Shown: in pieces, positions 34,206 to 42,973 of the stretch
Layout: each line of letters starts with the position of its first letter
Position numbering within the stretch: the stretch's first letter is position 1
Origin: an uncultured Fibrobacter sp.
GTDB lineage: Bacteria; Fibrobacterota; Fibrobacteria; Fibrobacterales; Fibrobacteraceae
Direction of reading: 5' to 3'
Assembly (NCBI GenBank): GCA_934691725.1
Contig: CAKUTF010000011.1
Coordinates: 1 to 64,000 of the forward strand
Length of the DNA: 64,000 bases
The notes under the pieces: generated by a model
What the model was told of the DNA's origin: nothing
The model's database searches: none
The model's input: only the letters and a program-made list of their open reading frames with translations
Position numbers and translations under genes: made by a program

Positions 34206-35509
34206 AGTTTCTTGTCCTTTGCTGCGCCCTTGCGGCGAATGTCATTGCGAAACCGCTCACGTGGGACGCTCTGCTTTCCTCTGCCGAAAGCGATCCGGTC
34301 TTGCAGGCTTCCCAGAAGAAGATGACGGCTATCGGGGAACGTTCGGGGATGAAGCTCTGGAACGACCTGGAATTGGAATATACGCTCGATGGATTTGGAT
34401 TTTTGGAACACGACTTTGAGTTGAAAATCAAGCCGAAGGCTTTTGGCGAAGGTTCTGCGTCGGACGCCTATCTGAGAAGCCAGTCGGAATACCAGAAGTT
34501 GCATCTTGCGAAAGACCGTTCAGCGATTCTGTATGAACGCTATGAACATGCGCTCCGCTACGTGAACCGCTTGCAGATTCAGGCGCTTCACCGCGAGCTT
34601 TTGCTGGTCGCTGCCGACAGGATTGAAGTCCTCCAGGCGCTGAGCGGGACGGAAACTTTCCGCTTGCAGGACCTGGTGACCGCGCTCGAAAGCCAGGCGA
34701 CGCTCTCCGCGAAGATGATTGCGGATTCCAACGCGCTGAAGGATTCGAGGCTCAAGCTGCTTTCGTGGACGCCCGGGCTTGATTCCGTTGCGCTCGACAC
34801 GGACTTTCTCCCGACGGTTGATGAAATCAAGACGATAGTCGAAAGCATTTCGGGGAATGCTGAAAATTTTGACGACGTGGCGCTGGCGAAGGCCAAGTGG
34901 CAGCTGAGCGAAAAGCGCGCCGAGCAGGACGCCGCTTCCGACCGGAACTTTATTTCCAAAATCGGGGTGGGCTACAAGTATGTTCACGCGAAATACAAGT
35001 ATAAATGGGTGACGACGGAATGCAAAGGTTCGAGCTGCACGGAAGAATGGCAGCTCAAGCGTTCCGATGACGATCGCCGCACGCAGGACAAGTTTTACGC
35101 GTCGGTAGCTTTCAAGTTGCCGTTCTTTTCGGACGGTGCGTCTGCGGGCCTAAAACGCCAAATCGACGTTCTCGAAAACGAACGCGATTACCAGGCGAAG
35201 AAGCGTGACTTGCAGCAGAAAGTGGAACGCCACCGCGAGGAAATTATGGGACTGATTGCCCAGCGCGAAGTGCAGAAAAGGTTCGTGGAACAGGTCGATC
35301 AGGGCGCGCTTTTCGAAGACTTTGCGAACAAGGCGGGGAACGATCCGCTGCTTCTCTTGCGCGCGCGGGAAAGTTCGCTCGAAAGCCGCTTGAAAATCGC
35401 ACAGCTCGATTCGGATATTTTTTCCGTCTATCTGGAACTGCTCTATGAAACGGGCGCTCTTGCGCGGACCGACGTGACGAATCATCTCAAGGCGGGGACG
35501 GGAAGATGA
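34202..35509 (+). CDS. TolC-family outer-membrane protein
   Basis: The 435-residue protein has a signal peptide (MKFLVLCCALAANVIA), then WDALLSSAESDPVLQASQKK, typical of the outer-membrane efflux repeat, long alpha-hairpin segments around residues 90-230 and 310-430, and a beta-rich stretch with VGYKYVHAKYKYKW in between. It would form the outer-membrane duct for the HlyD-like adaptor just upstream. It overlaps both neighbours by ATGA junctions. Somewhat short compared with E. coli TolC. Confidence 0.82.
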   Translation: MKFLVLCCALAANVIAKPLTWDALLSSAESDPVLQASQKKMTAIGERSGMKLWNDLELEYTLDGFGFLEHDFELKIKPKAFGEGSASDAYLRSQSEYQKLHLAKDRSAILYERYEHALRYVNRLQIQALHRELLLVAADRIEVLQALSGTETFRLQDLVTALESQATLSAKMIADSNALKDSRLKLLSWTPGLDSVALDTDFLPTVDEIKTIVESISGNAENFDDVALAKAKWQLSEKRAEQDAASDRNFISKIGVGYKYVHAKYKYKWVTTECKGSSCTEEWQLKRSDDDRRTQDKFYASVAFKLPFFSDGASAGLKRQIDVLENERDYQAKKRDLQQKVERHREEIMGLIAQREVQKRFVEQVDQGALFEDFANKAGNDPLLLLRARESSLESRLKIAQLDSDIFSVYLELLYETGALARTDVTNHLKAGTGR

Positions 35510-36348
35510 GCGAAGCGCGCGGATTCAGTCTGCTCGAACGGTTTGAACTCAAGTATCACATTCCCGTTTCTCTCGTGGATGAAATCGGCGCGTTTCTCCG
35601 TCCCTACTGCGAAGAGGACTATTATTCCAAGATTACTCCCGGCGGCTTTTACTGGATTACGAATCTCTATCTGGATTCTCCGCGGTGGACTTTCCTGAGC
35701 TGGAAAAAGGCGGGGCGCCTCGACCGGTTCAATATGCGCGTCCGGGCTTATGGCGAACATCCCGAACAGGCGGGAACCTTTCATTTTGAAGTCAAGCGCA
35801 AGGTGGCGAATGTCGGCTACAAGAGCCGCGGAACCATCAAGGGTGTCAATCCTTCGTTTGTGTGGAATCATCCGGAATCCGAATGGCCGTGCAAGACGGA
35901 AAAGGACAGAAAGTATATCCGGGATTTCATCGGCAAGACGTGGACATACAACGCGGGGCCGCGGCTTCTCACCCAGTATAAAAGGCGCGCCTGGTTCGGG
36001 CTTCGTGAGGAATATTCCCGGGTGACAATCGATACGGGAATGCGGTTTCGGGAAGAAAACGGCTTTGACTATACGGTTCGCTCGGAAGAGATGTGTTCGA
36101 CGGGGCTTCCGAGATTTTTCCAACGGGACTGCAATGCGGTGTTGGAGCTGAAGTGTCCCGCGCTCCAAGTCCCGTTCTGGATGCTTGATTTGATTCACCG
36201 GTTCAATTTAAAACACGGCGCTTTTTCTAAGTTCGGAAATGCCGCCGCCGAATGGAAGCGCATCTACGAAAAGCCGCGCGACTTTCGTGACGCCCGCTTC
36301 CCGTATCTGGCAGGAAATTTTGACGATTCCAAGGAGGTTTTCGCATGA
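35506..36348 (+). CDS. VTC-domain polyphosphate polymerase-like protein
   Basis: The 280-residue cytoplasmic protein has the triphosphate-tunnel pattern of VTC domains: ERFELKYHI (ExK near 14-16), YLDSP (55-59), RVRAYGE (78-84), FEVKRK (94-99), the basic QYKRRAWFG, RVTID and a final acidic-basic VLELKCP strand. Eukaryotic Vtc4 makes polyphosphate from ATP with this fold; bacterial homologs are annotated likewise. Substrate and product here are inferred. The gene lies between TolC-like and lamin-tail genes with 4-base overlaps on both sides. Confidence 0.85.
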   Translation: MSEARGFSLLERFELKYHIPVSLVDEIGAFLRPYCEEDYYSKITPGGFYWITNLYLDSPRWTFLSWKKAGRLDRFNMRVRAYGEHPEQAGTFHFEVKRKVANVGYKSRGTIKGVNPSFVWNHPESEWPCKTEKDRKYIRDFIGKTWTYNAGPRLLTQYKRRAWFGLREEYSRVTIDTGMRFREENGFDYTVRSEEMCSTGLPRFFQRDCNAVLELKCPALQVPFWMLDLIHRFNLKHGAFSKFGNAAAEWKRIYEKPRDFRDARFPYLAGNFDDSKEVFA

Positions 36349-37886
36349 AGAAATATTTCCCCCTTCTCCTCTGCCCGCTCACGTTTATGTTCTTCGCCTG
36401 TTCGGATTCGAGCAGCGGAAAGACCCGTTCCGTTTCCTATCCGGTGATGACGTGCACCGAATTGATGTATCATCCGCAATACGGCTGGCCCGAATTTGTC
36501 GAGCTGAAGCTTACGGGAAAATCGCTTGAAAGCATGTCGGCGGTAAACCTGCGTCTCGACGGTGCCGTGGAATTTGCGTTCCCCGACGAACCGCTTGCTG
36601 AAAACGAAATCATCGTGGTGACGAACGACAAGTTCCTGTTCCAGACAAAGTATCCGAATTTTTCCGGGCGACTTTTCCAGTGGAATTCGGGATTCAAGCT
36701 TTCCAATTCCGGTGACGTGTTGGAAATCAAACTGGACGGTCCGGGAGATTTCGATGCCCGCTTTGACAATAATCCTCCCTGGCCAAATCTTGCCGACGGC
36801 AACGGCAGTTCGCTTGTCTATATCGGCGGAAATTCCGCTTACGCCAGTTCGTGGGCGGCGAGCAAGACTCAGAACGGAAACCCGGGCTCGGAAGACGATC
36901 CTTATTACGAACATCCTTCGGTCCGCATCAATGAAGTCATGCCCTATCACGAAGGCTCCGAATCCTGGATTGAATTTTACAACGCCGCTTCGAGCGATGC
37001 GGATATCGGTGGCTGGAAAATTGTCCGGGCGGATGCCGAAGACAGCGTCCGCTATGTTCCGGACGGCGCGACCGTTCCGGCGAACGGTTTCCTCGTCTTG
37101 AAAACGCTCCTTTCGGAAAGCGGAGAAGAAGAGGTTGTTTCTTTTGTGGCGCGCGGAGAATCCGTCTATCTGCGCGAAGCGGTGAACGGTGTCTTGACCG
37201 GTGTCGAATCGAGCCTTGAATTTTCGGCGGTTCCGAGCGGAAAATCGGCGGGAGTTATTGCCCTTTCGGATTCCACGACGGAGCAGGGAACGCTTCTCGA
37301 ACCGACACCGGGCAGTGAAAATTCCAAGGCTCAGCTCGGTCCCGTATTTATTAGCGAGGTCTATTACAATCCCCCCGACGGCGACGTGGAATTTCTTGAA
37401 ATCGTAAACAAGGGCGATTCGGCGGTTTCGCTCCGGACGGTTTTGGACGGGAAAATTTTCGGTTGGAAAATTGCGGGCGTCGGGTTTGAATGGGCGGATT
37501 CGTCATCGCTTGCGCCGGGAGAAGTCGCTTTGCTTATCCCGAACGCCTATACGGCGGCAGACGGCTACACGAGCCTTGCGATAACCGTCGAGGAATTCCG
37601 CGCCAAGTGGAATCTTGCCGAGAGCGTCCAGATTTTCCAGTATCCGGGAAAACTTTCGAACCGCGGAGAAAAAATTTCTGTTGAAGAGCCGGCGGCCTTG
37701 GCGAAAACATTGAAAGATTCGCTCCGCACGTTCTATCGGGTTTCGGACGCGATTCTGTATTCCGATGACGGCCTCTGGCCCGAGGAAGCGGACGGAGACG
37801 GTTACAGCCTGAACCGCATCGATTTCGATGTTTCCGGACATGAACCGTCGAACTGGACCGCAGCCCAGCCGACACCTGGAATTTGA
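36345..37886 (+). CDS. Lipoprotein with lamin-tail (LTD) domains
   Basis: The 513-residue protein starts with a lipoprotein signal (MKKYFPLLLCPLTFMFFAC). Three lamin-tail-like domains follow: CTELMYHPQYGWPEFVELK (about 45), RINEVMPYHEGSESWIEFYN (about 190) and FISEVYYNPPDGDVEFLEI (about 330). The last residues, DGYSLNRIDFDVSGHEPSNW, complete the third domain. LTDs occur on secreted bacterial proteins next to CotH kinases and VTC domains. No CotH domain is present. It is the last gene of the operon and is likely anchored to the outer membrane. Confidence 0.82.
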   Translation: MKKYFPLLLCPLTFMFFACSDSSSGKTRSVSYPVMTCTELMYHPQYGWPEFVELKLTGKSLESMSAVNLRLDGAVEFAFPDEPLAENEIIVVTNDKFLFQTKYPNFSGRLFQWNSGFKLSNSGDVLEIKLDGPGDFDARFDNNPPWPNLADGNGSSLVYIGGNSAYASSWAASKTQNGNPGSEDDPYYEHPSVRINEVMPYHEGSESWIEFYNAASSDADIGGWKIVRADAEDSVRYVPDGATVPANGFLVLKTLLSESGEEEVVSFVARGESVYLREAVNGVLTGVESSLEFSAVPSGKSAGVIALSDSTTEQGTLLEPTPGSENSKAQLGPVFISEVYYNPPDGDVEFLEIVNKGDSAVSLRTVLDGKIFGWKIAGVGFEWADSSSLAPGEVALLIPNAYTAADGYTSLAITVEEFRAKWNLAESVQIFQYPGKLSNRGEKISVEEPAALAKTLKDSLRTFYRVSDAILYSDDGLWPEEADGDGYSLNRIDFDVSGHEPSNWTAAQPTPGI

Positions 37887-37913
37887 TGTTCGTGCATTAA
37901 ACTGCGTACATCT

Positions 37914-38368
37914 AAGTTTAGGGACGCGGTAAGCGGGACAAGTTATGATGTCATTCTACGGCATTCCTCTCATCTGTCATTCCCCGGCTTGACCGGGGAA
38001 TCCCCTTTAAGGAATGGGATTTGACAGGTTAGCGAGCTTGTCGAGATATTCAGAGCTTAGTTGAGAGAGCTTAGAGCTTAGAACTGTGGACGTCTAAGCT
38101 TAGTGTGCAGTGGTCAGAGTGCAGACGTTAAACTTCCGAGATGCAAGAGCATAGATGTCTGCAAATCTCAGCTCTAAGTTCTAACCATCCCCCATCCCTC
38201 TCACCGCGTCCCGCTTCCCATTTAACGGCTATCAACTGATTTCTGTTTCCTGTTTTCTCTCAACTAAGATCTCGGCTCTAAGTTCTAACAATCCCTCATC
38301 CCTCTCACCGCGTCCCGCTTCTCATTCTAACCACTGACCTCTGATTCCTGACTACTCCCACCTCTTGC
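37914..38368. repeat. Composite intergenic repeat block 4 (heptamer family)
   Basis: The longest uninterrupted block in the window, about 455 bases. It contains the palindrome ATTCCCCGGCTTGACCGGGG (37980-), GACAGGTTAGCGAGCTTGTC, GAGCTTAGTTGAGAG, GGACGTCTAAGCTTAG, GCATAGATGTCTGC, and long 7-bp runs such as AACTGAT TTCTGTT TCCTGTT and CACTGAC CTCTGAT TCCTGAC. CCCTCTCACCGCGTCCCGCT occurs twice. No gene or RNA is visible; the promoter of the NYN gene probably lies in 38390-38465. Confidence 0.78.
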
Positions 38369-38479
38369 CGTTTAAAGCACTACCCAAAAGCATTGTAAAA
38401 TTTTCTTTTCTAGTGGATTTTTCGTGCGGAAAAGCGTTTAAAGCGTAGGCGTTTTCCCTTAAAAATAGGAGAATCAGGT

Positions 38480-39178
38480 ATGCAAGGAAAAACTCAAAAT
38501 CCGTCGTCGTTCAAGGTCGGGCTTTTTGTCGATGGGTTTACGCTTCGAAAGGTGAACGAGTATTATCGGGGGCTGAACCCGGAATGCGCCGGCATCAATT
38601 TCCTCGGGCTTAAGAACTGGGTCGCGGTCCATGTCTCGCGCTATTTTTGGCCGGGAAAATCGGTCGAGATGATGGCGCATTATTATCATCCTTACCGCAA
38701 TCCGGAAGCGGACAACGATTTTCGTCATGCGGGGGTGAAGTATTTTTCGGGTGAGCTTTCCAAGGCGGGATTTAATGTACACTTCGCCTCGGTCAATTAT
38801 GCGAACAGCCTTTGCCCGAATCTGGAATTGAAGGACGATGTACTGTTGTATGCGGAATACCGGGAATTAGACGCTCTTGTCCTAGCCAGTACGCAGGGAC
38901 AGTATGCGGATATTCCGCCAAGGCTCGCTTCGATGGATATCCCGACTCTTCTGCTCGGGTGGAATTTTACCTACCGTAACCGTGAAAAGGAGATTCATTG
39001 GCATACCGACCAGAACTTGAAGCGGCAATCGACTTTTTACGTTCCCATGGAGCGCATTATGGAAAAAGCGAGCTCAGACGAGCTCGCTCGAAATCTCTTC
39101 CTTTCGCCTCGGACGAAAATTACAGCTTGTCGCGGAGCTTTTTCTGGTTTTCCGAGAGGAATGTCCAGGTTATCTTAG
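38480..39178 (+). CDS. NYN-domain protein (putative nuclease)
   Basis: The 232-residue protein begins VGLFVDGFTLRKVNEYYRGL, the first acidic motif of NYN/LabA-type PIN-like nucleases, followed by EMMAHYYHPYRN and the later LDALVLASTQGQYADIPPRLASM, which resembles the DxxD-S-DGDF motif with substitutions. Family members cleave RNA or are linked to retroviral-type quality control; function here is unknown. AGGAG precedes the ATG. Its last 59 bases overlap the convergent outer-membrane protein gene, and a 9-bp inverted repeat (39067-39088) lies inside its 3' end. Confidence 0.72.
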   Translation: MQGKTQNPSSFKVGLFVDGFTLRKVNEYYRGLNPECAGINFLGLKNWVAVHVSRYFWPGKSVEMMAHYYHPYRNPEADNDFRHAGVKYFSGELSKAGFNVHFASVNYANSLCPNLELKDDVLLYAEYRELDALVLASTQGQYADIPPRLASMDIPTLLLGWNFTYRNREKEIHWHTDQNLKRQSTFYVPMERIMEKASSDELARNLFLSPRTKITACRGAFSGFPRGMSRLS

Positions 39179-39965
39179 CGCCTAGGAACCAGGTGTCGCC
39201 GTTGTTGTCCGAGTCCCCGAGGCTGTGGCCTTCAAAATCGATTTCGTTGAAGCGGACTACGCGGTAGCCGGCGTAAGCGCCGACGGAAATCGGGTCGATG
39301 GAAATGCGGAATTCGATTTGCGCATTGAACGTCGGAGATAGCGTGCTGTAATAGCGGTTGCGCGCCTGCACGTAAGAGGAATCCGATCCCGATTCGATGA
39401 AATAATAGTCAGACGCAAGGTGGACATTCAGAAGGTTCAGACCGATACCCGCAGACGGAATCAGATTGATGACAGTGTTTTCGCCAAAGAGTTTCCATCC
39501 GAACATCCAATCGATCCCGTAAGCGAACCACTTGACATCGTAGAGGCGTTCTCCGGTCGTGCTGCTGTAATTTGCCGGCTTGTCCGAAACTTGGGTCGGC
39601 ATGAAGTTAATGTCAAACCAGGTGAGGAACTGGTGATACTGCGCGCCGACTTCGATGTGAAGCCCCAGATAGTAATCGTTGAAATGTTCGTAGCGCGAAA
39701 TGTCCTTGTCGAGGACTGCGCCTTTGACCGTATCGCCGTCCGCGGTGATTTTATCGACGACAAAACCTTGGTTCTTGTTGAAAAGGAGCCTGTTCAGATA
39801 GCTGGCGTATGCGCTGCGCATTCCGCGGTAATCCGCTCCGATGGAAATAAATCCGCGAATGTCGTGCTTTTCGTAGAATCCCTCTTCGGGTTCGGCAAAG
39901 GCGGAAGCCGTTATCGCAAAAAGACTTGCGAAAAAAATCAAGAGACTGGGAATGTTTCGCTTCAT
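39120..39965 (-). CDS. Outer-membrane beta-barrel protein, unknown function
   Basis: The 281-residue protein has a signal peptide (MKRNIPSLLIFFASLFAITASAFA). The mature chain alternates amphipathic strands with aromatic ends (GFISIGADYRGM, YYLGLHIEVGAQYHQFLTWF, VKWFAYGIDWMFGWKL, AQIEFRISID, WFLGAKITWTFL) typical of a small barrel. No family is assigned. It is transcribed alone and converges on the NYN gene. Confidence 0.72.
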   Translation of the reverse strand: MKRNIPSLLIFFASLFAITASAFAEPEEGFYEKHDIRGFISIGADYRGMRSAYASYLNRLLFNKNQGFVVDKITADGDTVKGAVLDKDISRYEHFNDYYLGLHIEVGAQYHQFLTWFDINFMPTQVSDKPANYSSTTGERLYDVKWFAYGIDWMFGWKLFGENTVINLIPSAGIGLNLLNVHLASDYYFIESGSDSSYVQARNRYYSTLSPTFNAQIEFRISIDPISVGAYAGYRVVRFNEIDFEGHSLGDSDNNGDTWFLGAKITWTFLSENQKKLRDKL

Positions 39966-40057
39966 AATGCTTAAAATAGCTTAAAAATCTTTCCGGTGAC
40001 GGCTTCATTACAAAAATTTGAGTTTTTGAGGATTAATCCGAGACTTACCGCCTAATC

Positions 40058-40085
40058 AAAAAAGCCCAGACGTTTGTCCAGGCTT
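40058..40085 (-). terminator. Terminator of the rpmH-rnpA-yidD-yidC operon
   Basis: On the minus strand AAGCCTGGAC pairs with GTCTGGGCTT (two G-U pairs) around AAAC, followed by T6. It lies about 27 bases after the yidC stop. Confidence 0.8.
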
Positions 40086-40111
40086 CAGATTCTTGAATTT
40101 GATTTTATCGA

Positions 40112-41935
40112 TTACTTTTTCTTGACGATAACCGCATCCTGGACATTCTTGCCCTTCAGCTTGTCCGAAGCCTCTTCCGCCTTGCGGACACGGTTCACAA
40201 TCGCATATTGGCCAATGCCCCACAGGTTCGAAATAATCCAGTAGAGCACAAGGCCCGAAGGCATCACCGCGCTGAAGAGGAACATCATCGCGGGCATCAT
40301 CCAGACCATCATCTTCTGTTGGGCAGGATCCGTCATCTGCGACATGGACTGTTTCGTCTGGAAATAAGTCGTAAAGACCATCACAATCGGAAGAATCGCA
40401 AGGCCGTCCGGCATGATAAAGGGAATCGTGATGCCGTTCCAAATCACGTCGGAGCGGGACAGGTCGGAAATCCAGCCGATAAATGGTTGACCGCGAAGTT
40501 CGATTGCGCGTCCAAAGACCATGAAAAGCGCAAAGAAAATCGGCATCTGGATGAGCATCGGAAGGCAACCACCCGTGCAGGAAGCCATCGGATTGATGTG
40601 GTGCTTCGCGTAAAGTTCCATAATTGCCGCCTGCTTTTTCTGCGGCTCGGAGCGATACTTGACATTGATAGCGTCGATTTCCGGCTTGAGCTTGCTCATG
40701 CTGCGCGTTGAACGGAGCTGCTTGAGTGTAAGCGGCGTCGTAATCATCCGCACGAGGATCGTGAGCAGGATAATGCCCACGCCATAGTTCGGGATTATGG
40801 AATAGAACGCCTTGAGCAGCCAGAGCAGGAACCCGCACAGCGCGACAAACCAGACATCCGCGCCACACCAAGTCCAGCCGCTCACGATAATCTTTTCAAA
40901 GCCCAGGTCAAAACTCTTGATTTCGTTCCAGTTGAGCGGAAGGACCATAAAGTCGAAAGCAAGCGTATCGTTGTCCTGCATGTAGTCGGAAAGGGAAATC
41001 CGGTAGGTGCCGGGATCCTTGCTGTCCGCGCCAGCTTCGGTAAAATGTTCCGCCTTGAGCGTCGCCTCGGATGCGTTCGGGAACTTGATGACCGCGGCGA
41101 CATACTTGCGGCGCATTCCCGCCCAAAGGATTTTTCCATCCTGTGCGTTGAACGTTTCCTTGCTCCGAACCGCCTCGCGCTCCACGCTGTACATGTCGTT
41201 GAAAACGACTTCGCTAAAGAAGTAGGAACCGCCGCCGAAGCTTCTGCCTTTCGGGAAAACCTCCGTCTCCTTCATGCCGCCCTGCCAGAGAATTTCATAG
41301 TCGTTCGGTTTAAAACCTTCGAACGAAACCGTCTGTCCGATGGCGACTCCCGACTTGGTGAATCCGTAACGGCGGATGACCTTGTTTCCGTTCGGGTCGG
41401 CAAACGTAAACACGAGCGACGTATCGCCTTCGACAAAGATGGAATCCGGCGTGTTTTCCGGGATGGCGAAAAGTTGCCCCGAAAGATCGACGTTATCGAC
41501 CTTCAGTCCCAAAGCGCCCAAGGAAGTATCCCCGATGATTTCCGGGAAGTTTCCGGCGGAATCGGGAAGAGCCTTGACGACGATGCTCGAAATTTTCGCA
41601 CCGAGATTGTCAAAGACCGCCATAAAATGCTCGTTTTCCACCTTGATTTTTTTGCGGACAATCGGCGCGGCTACTTTTGCGGAATCCGTAACGGCAGAAT
41701 CCTTTATTTCCACCGCCTTGCTTTCCTTGGCGGGCGCAAGCGTCGCCGGGGCGAGCTTCGACGTATCCAAAGGGGAAAGTTCCGGCACCGAGAGCGAACT
41801 TTTCCGCGCAGACGAAGCCTGTTCGGTTTTCGACTTTTCGATAGCTTGTTGCTGGGCGCGATTCGTAGAAATCGTCATTGACCAGATGAAGAGGAGTACC
41901 AGGAGAAGGAGACCGATTACGGTTGTCTTTTTCAT
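40112..41935 (-). CDS. yidC: Membrane protein insertase YidC
   Basis: The 607-residue insertase has an N-terminal anchor (TVIGLLLLVLLFIWSM), a large periplasmic beta-sandwich domain (about 60-340), and the conserved five-helix core: YGVGIILLTILVRMITTPLTLKQLRS, then QKKQAAIMELYAKHHINPMASCTGGCLPMLIQMPIFFALF and the last helices. The basic tail ends VQDAVIVKKK. The conserved groove Arg is in the first core helix (LVRMITTPL). Its ATG overlaps the yidD stop. Confidence 0.96.
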   Translation of the reverse strand: MKKTTVIGLLLLVLLFIWSMTISTNRAQQQAIEKSKTEQASSARKSSLSVPELSPLDTSKLAPATLAPAKESKAVEIKDSAVTDSAKVAAPIVRKKIKVENEHFMAVFDNLGAKISSIVVKALPDSAGNFPEIIGDTSLGALGLKVDNVDLSGQLFAIPENTPDSIFVEGDTSLVFTFADPNGNKVIRRYGFTKSGVAIGQTVSFEGFKPNDYEILWQGGMKETEVFPKGRSFGGGSYFFSEVVFNDMYSVEREAVRSKETFNAQDGKILWAGMRRKYVAAVIKFPNASEATLKAEHFTEAGADSKDPGTYRISLSDYMQDNDTLAFDFMVLPLNWNEIKSFDLGFEKIIVSGWTWCGADVWFVALCGFLLWLLKAFYSIIPNYGVGIILLTILVRMITTPLTLKQLRSTRSMSKLKPEIDAINVKYRSEPQKKQAAIMELYAKHHINPMASCTGGCLPMLIQMPIFFALFMVFGRAIELRGQPFIGWISDLSRSDVIWNGITIPFIMPDGLAILPIVMVFTTYFQTKQSMSQMTDPAQQKMMVWMMPAMMFLFSAVMPSGLVLYWIISNLWGIGQYAIVNRVRKAEEASDKLKGKNVQDAVIVKKK

Positions 41936-42183
41936 ATTCTTTTTTTCTCTTTCTTAGGCGGAACGGGATCGAAGCCTCCCCGGCAAAAGGGATTGCAGCG
42001 GAGGATTCGGAAAAGGGCAAGATAGAAACCTTTAAATATTCCGTGGCTGCGGATAGCCTCGATGGCATACTCGGAACATGTCGGCGTAAACCGGCACACG
42101 CCCCGAAAAAAATAGGGATGGATTTTCCGATAGACTCGGATGGGAAATATCAACGCTTCTTCCGCGGCGCGCATGAAATTCAT
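41932..42183 (-). CDS. yidD: Membrane protein insertion efficiency factor YidD
   Basis: The 83-residue protein has the family core YRKIHPYFFRGVCRFTPTCS EYAIEAIRSHGIFKG and RCNPFCRGGFDPVP, with an amphipathic helix at the N-terminus. The ATG at 42183 overlaps the rnpA stop (ATGA); a TTG 6 bases earlier is also in frame but less likely. It sits between rnpA and yidC as in most bacteria and assists YidC-dependent insertion. Confidence 0.93.
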   Translation of the reverse strand: MNFMRAAEEALIFPIRVYRKIHPYFFRGVCRFTPTCSEYAIEAIRSHGIFKGFYLALFRILRCNPFCRGGFDPVPPKKEKKRI

Positions 42184-42518
42184 CGCCAACCCATCTTTTT
42201 GAAAATTTTAGAGGCTGCCAGATGCAAGCGTTCCGAAGTCATTTCGCCTTCCTTGTCGTTTACAAAAATCATCGCCCATACGGGAGCGGCAATCGTCGGA
42301 GCCTTTTCAAAAAAGATCGGGCGGAGAATTCGGCGGCAGCGATTTCGATAAACCGCGGAGCCGTTCTTCTTTCGCGCCAAAAAACAAAAACGACAAACGC
42401 CATCCGGGCTTTCAATCCATTGCATCGTCAAGGACTTTGCATAGACTCGCTTGCCGTGATGGGCTATTTGTCGATAATCGGACTCGGACTTGAGCCGAAA
42501 GGAGCGAAGACTGGGGAT
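42180..42518 (-). CDS. rnpA: Ribonuclease P protein component, apparent AUC start
   Basis: The frame contains the RnpA N-terminal pattern FRLKSESDYRQIAHHGKRVY (near residues 7-26), then LARKKNGSAVYRNRCRRILR, the conserved basic RNR helix, and HLAASKIFKKMGWR at the end. It binds RNase P RNA for tRNA 5' maturation. No ATG, GTG or TTG exists between the upstream in-frame stop and this conserved start. An ATC at 42518 lies 6 bases after AAGG and gives 112 residues, a normal length. Starting instead at the first standard codon (TTG 42431) would delete the conserved region. It follows rpmH by 8 bases. Confidence 0.85.
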   Translation of the reverse strand: MPSLRSFRLKSESDYRQIAHHGKRVYAKSLTMQWIESPDGVCRFCFLARKKNGSAVYRNRCRRILRPIFFEKAPTIAAPVWAMIFVNDKEGEMTSERLHLAASKIFKKMGWR

Positions 42519-42526
42519 ACCAGGCC

Positions 42527-42682
42527 TTACTTCTTGTAGATGGTGTCACTGACCGTGAGACGCTTGCGGCCCTTGGCGCGACGACGGCTGAGAACCGCGC
42601 GACCCCAGCGGTCTTCCATACGGGCGCGGAATCCATGGGTATTGTGACGCTTGCGGTTGTGCGGCTGGAATGTTCTTTTCAT
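42527..42682 (-). CDS. rpmH: 50S ribosomal protein L34 (bL34)
   Basis: The 51-residue protein starts MKRTFQPHNRKRHNTHGFRA and continues GRAVLSRRRAKGRKRLTVSD, an unmistakable L34. It is the first gene of the rpmH-rnpA-yidD-yidC operon. An AT-rich promoter region (42700-42760) precedes it. dnaA, often divergent or upstream of rpmH, is not in this position; instead a toxin-antitoxin remnant and a restriction gene follow. Confidence 0.97.
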   Translation of the reverse strand: MKRTFQPHNRKRHNTHGFRARMEDRWGRAVLSRRRAKGRKRLTVSDTIYKK

Positions 42683-42834
42683 AGTTCTAAACCTTTAGGC
42701 AACAATGCGTTACCGTTGAAAAACTTTTTGGAGCTACAAAAATAGTAAAATTTTGAAATTTCACAAGGGAAACGCTGTTTTCGGGGCAAAAAGCCTAGAC
42801 ACAAGATGTGGATAAAATGGGGAAATGTCCCCAC

Positions 42835-42925
42835 TGTCATTCACGAGGCCGCTTCCACGTCGTTCCCTGGCTTGACCGGGGAATCTAGATTATCGGATCA
42901 AGCCCGGCAATGACATTTAGAACTT
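42835..42925. repeat. Intergenic palindromic repeat copies
   Basis: Two adjacent variants of the ATTCCCCGGCTTGACCGGGG palindrome: CTGGCTTGACCGGGGAATC (about 42871) and TCAAGCCCGGCAATGACA (about 42899). CACTGTCATTC flanks the first. No heptamer run is attached here. Confidence 0.6.
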
Positions 42926-42973
42926 ATTAAACACCCTCGAAATACATATGACATTTACTTTTCATGTGCTAGT

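Noticed and set aside
39067..39088. Terminator between the convergent NYN and outer-membrane genes
   Set aside because: The 9-bp inverted repeat is inside the NYN coding region and has no T-run on either strand.
42180..42431. Short RnpA starting at TTG 42431
   Set aside because: It would remove the conserved RLKSESDYRQ N-terminal region needed in RnpA.
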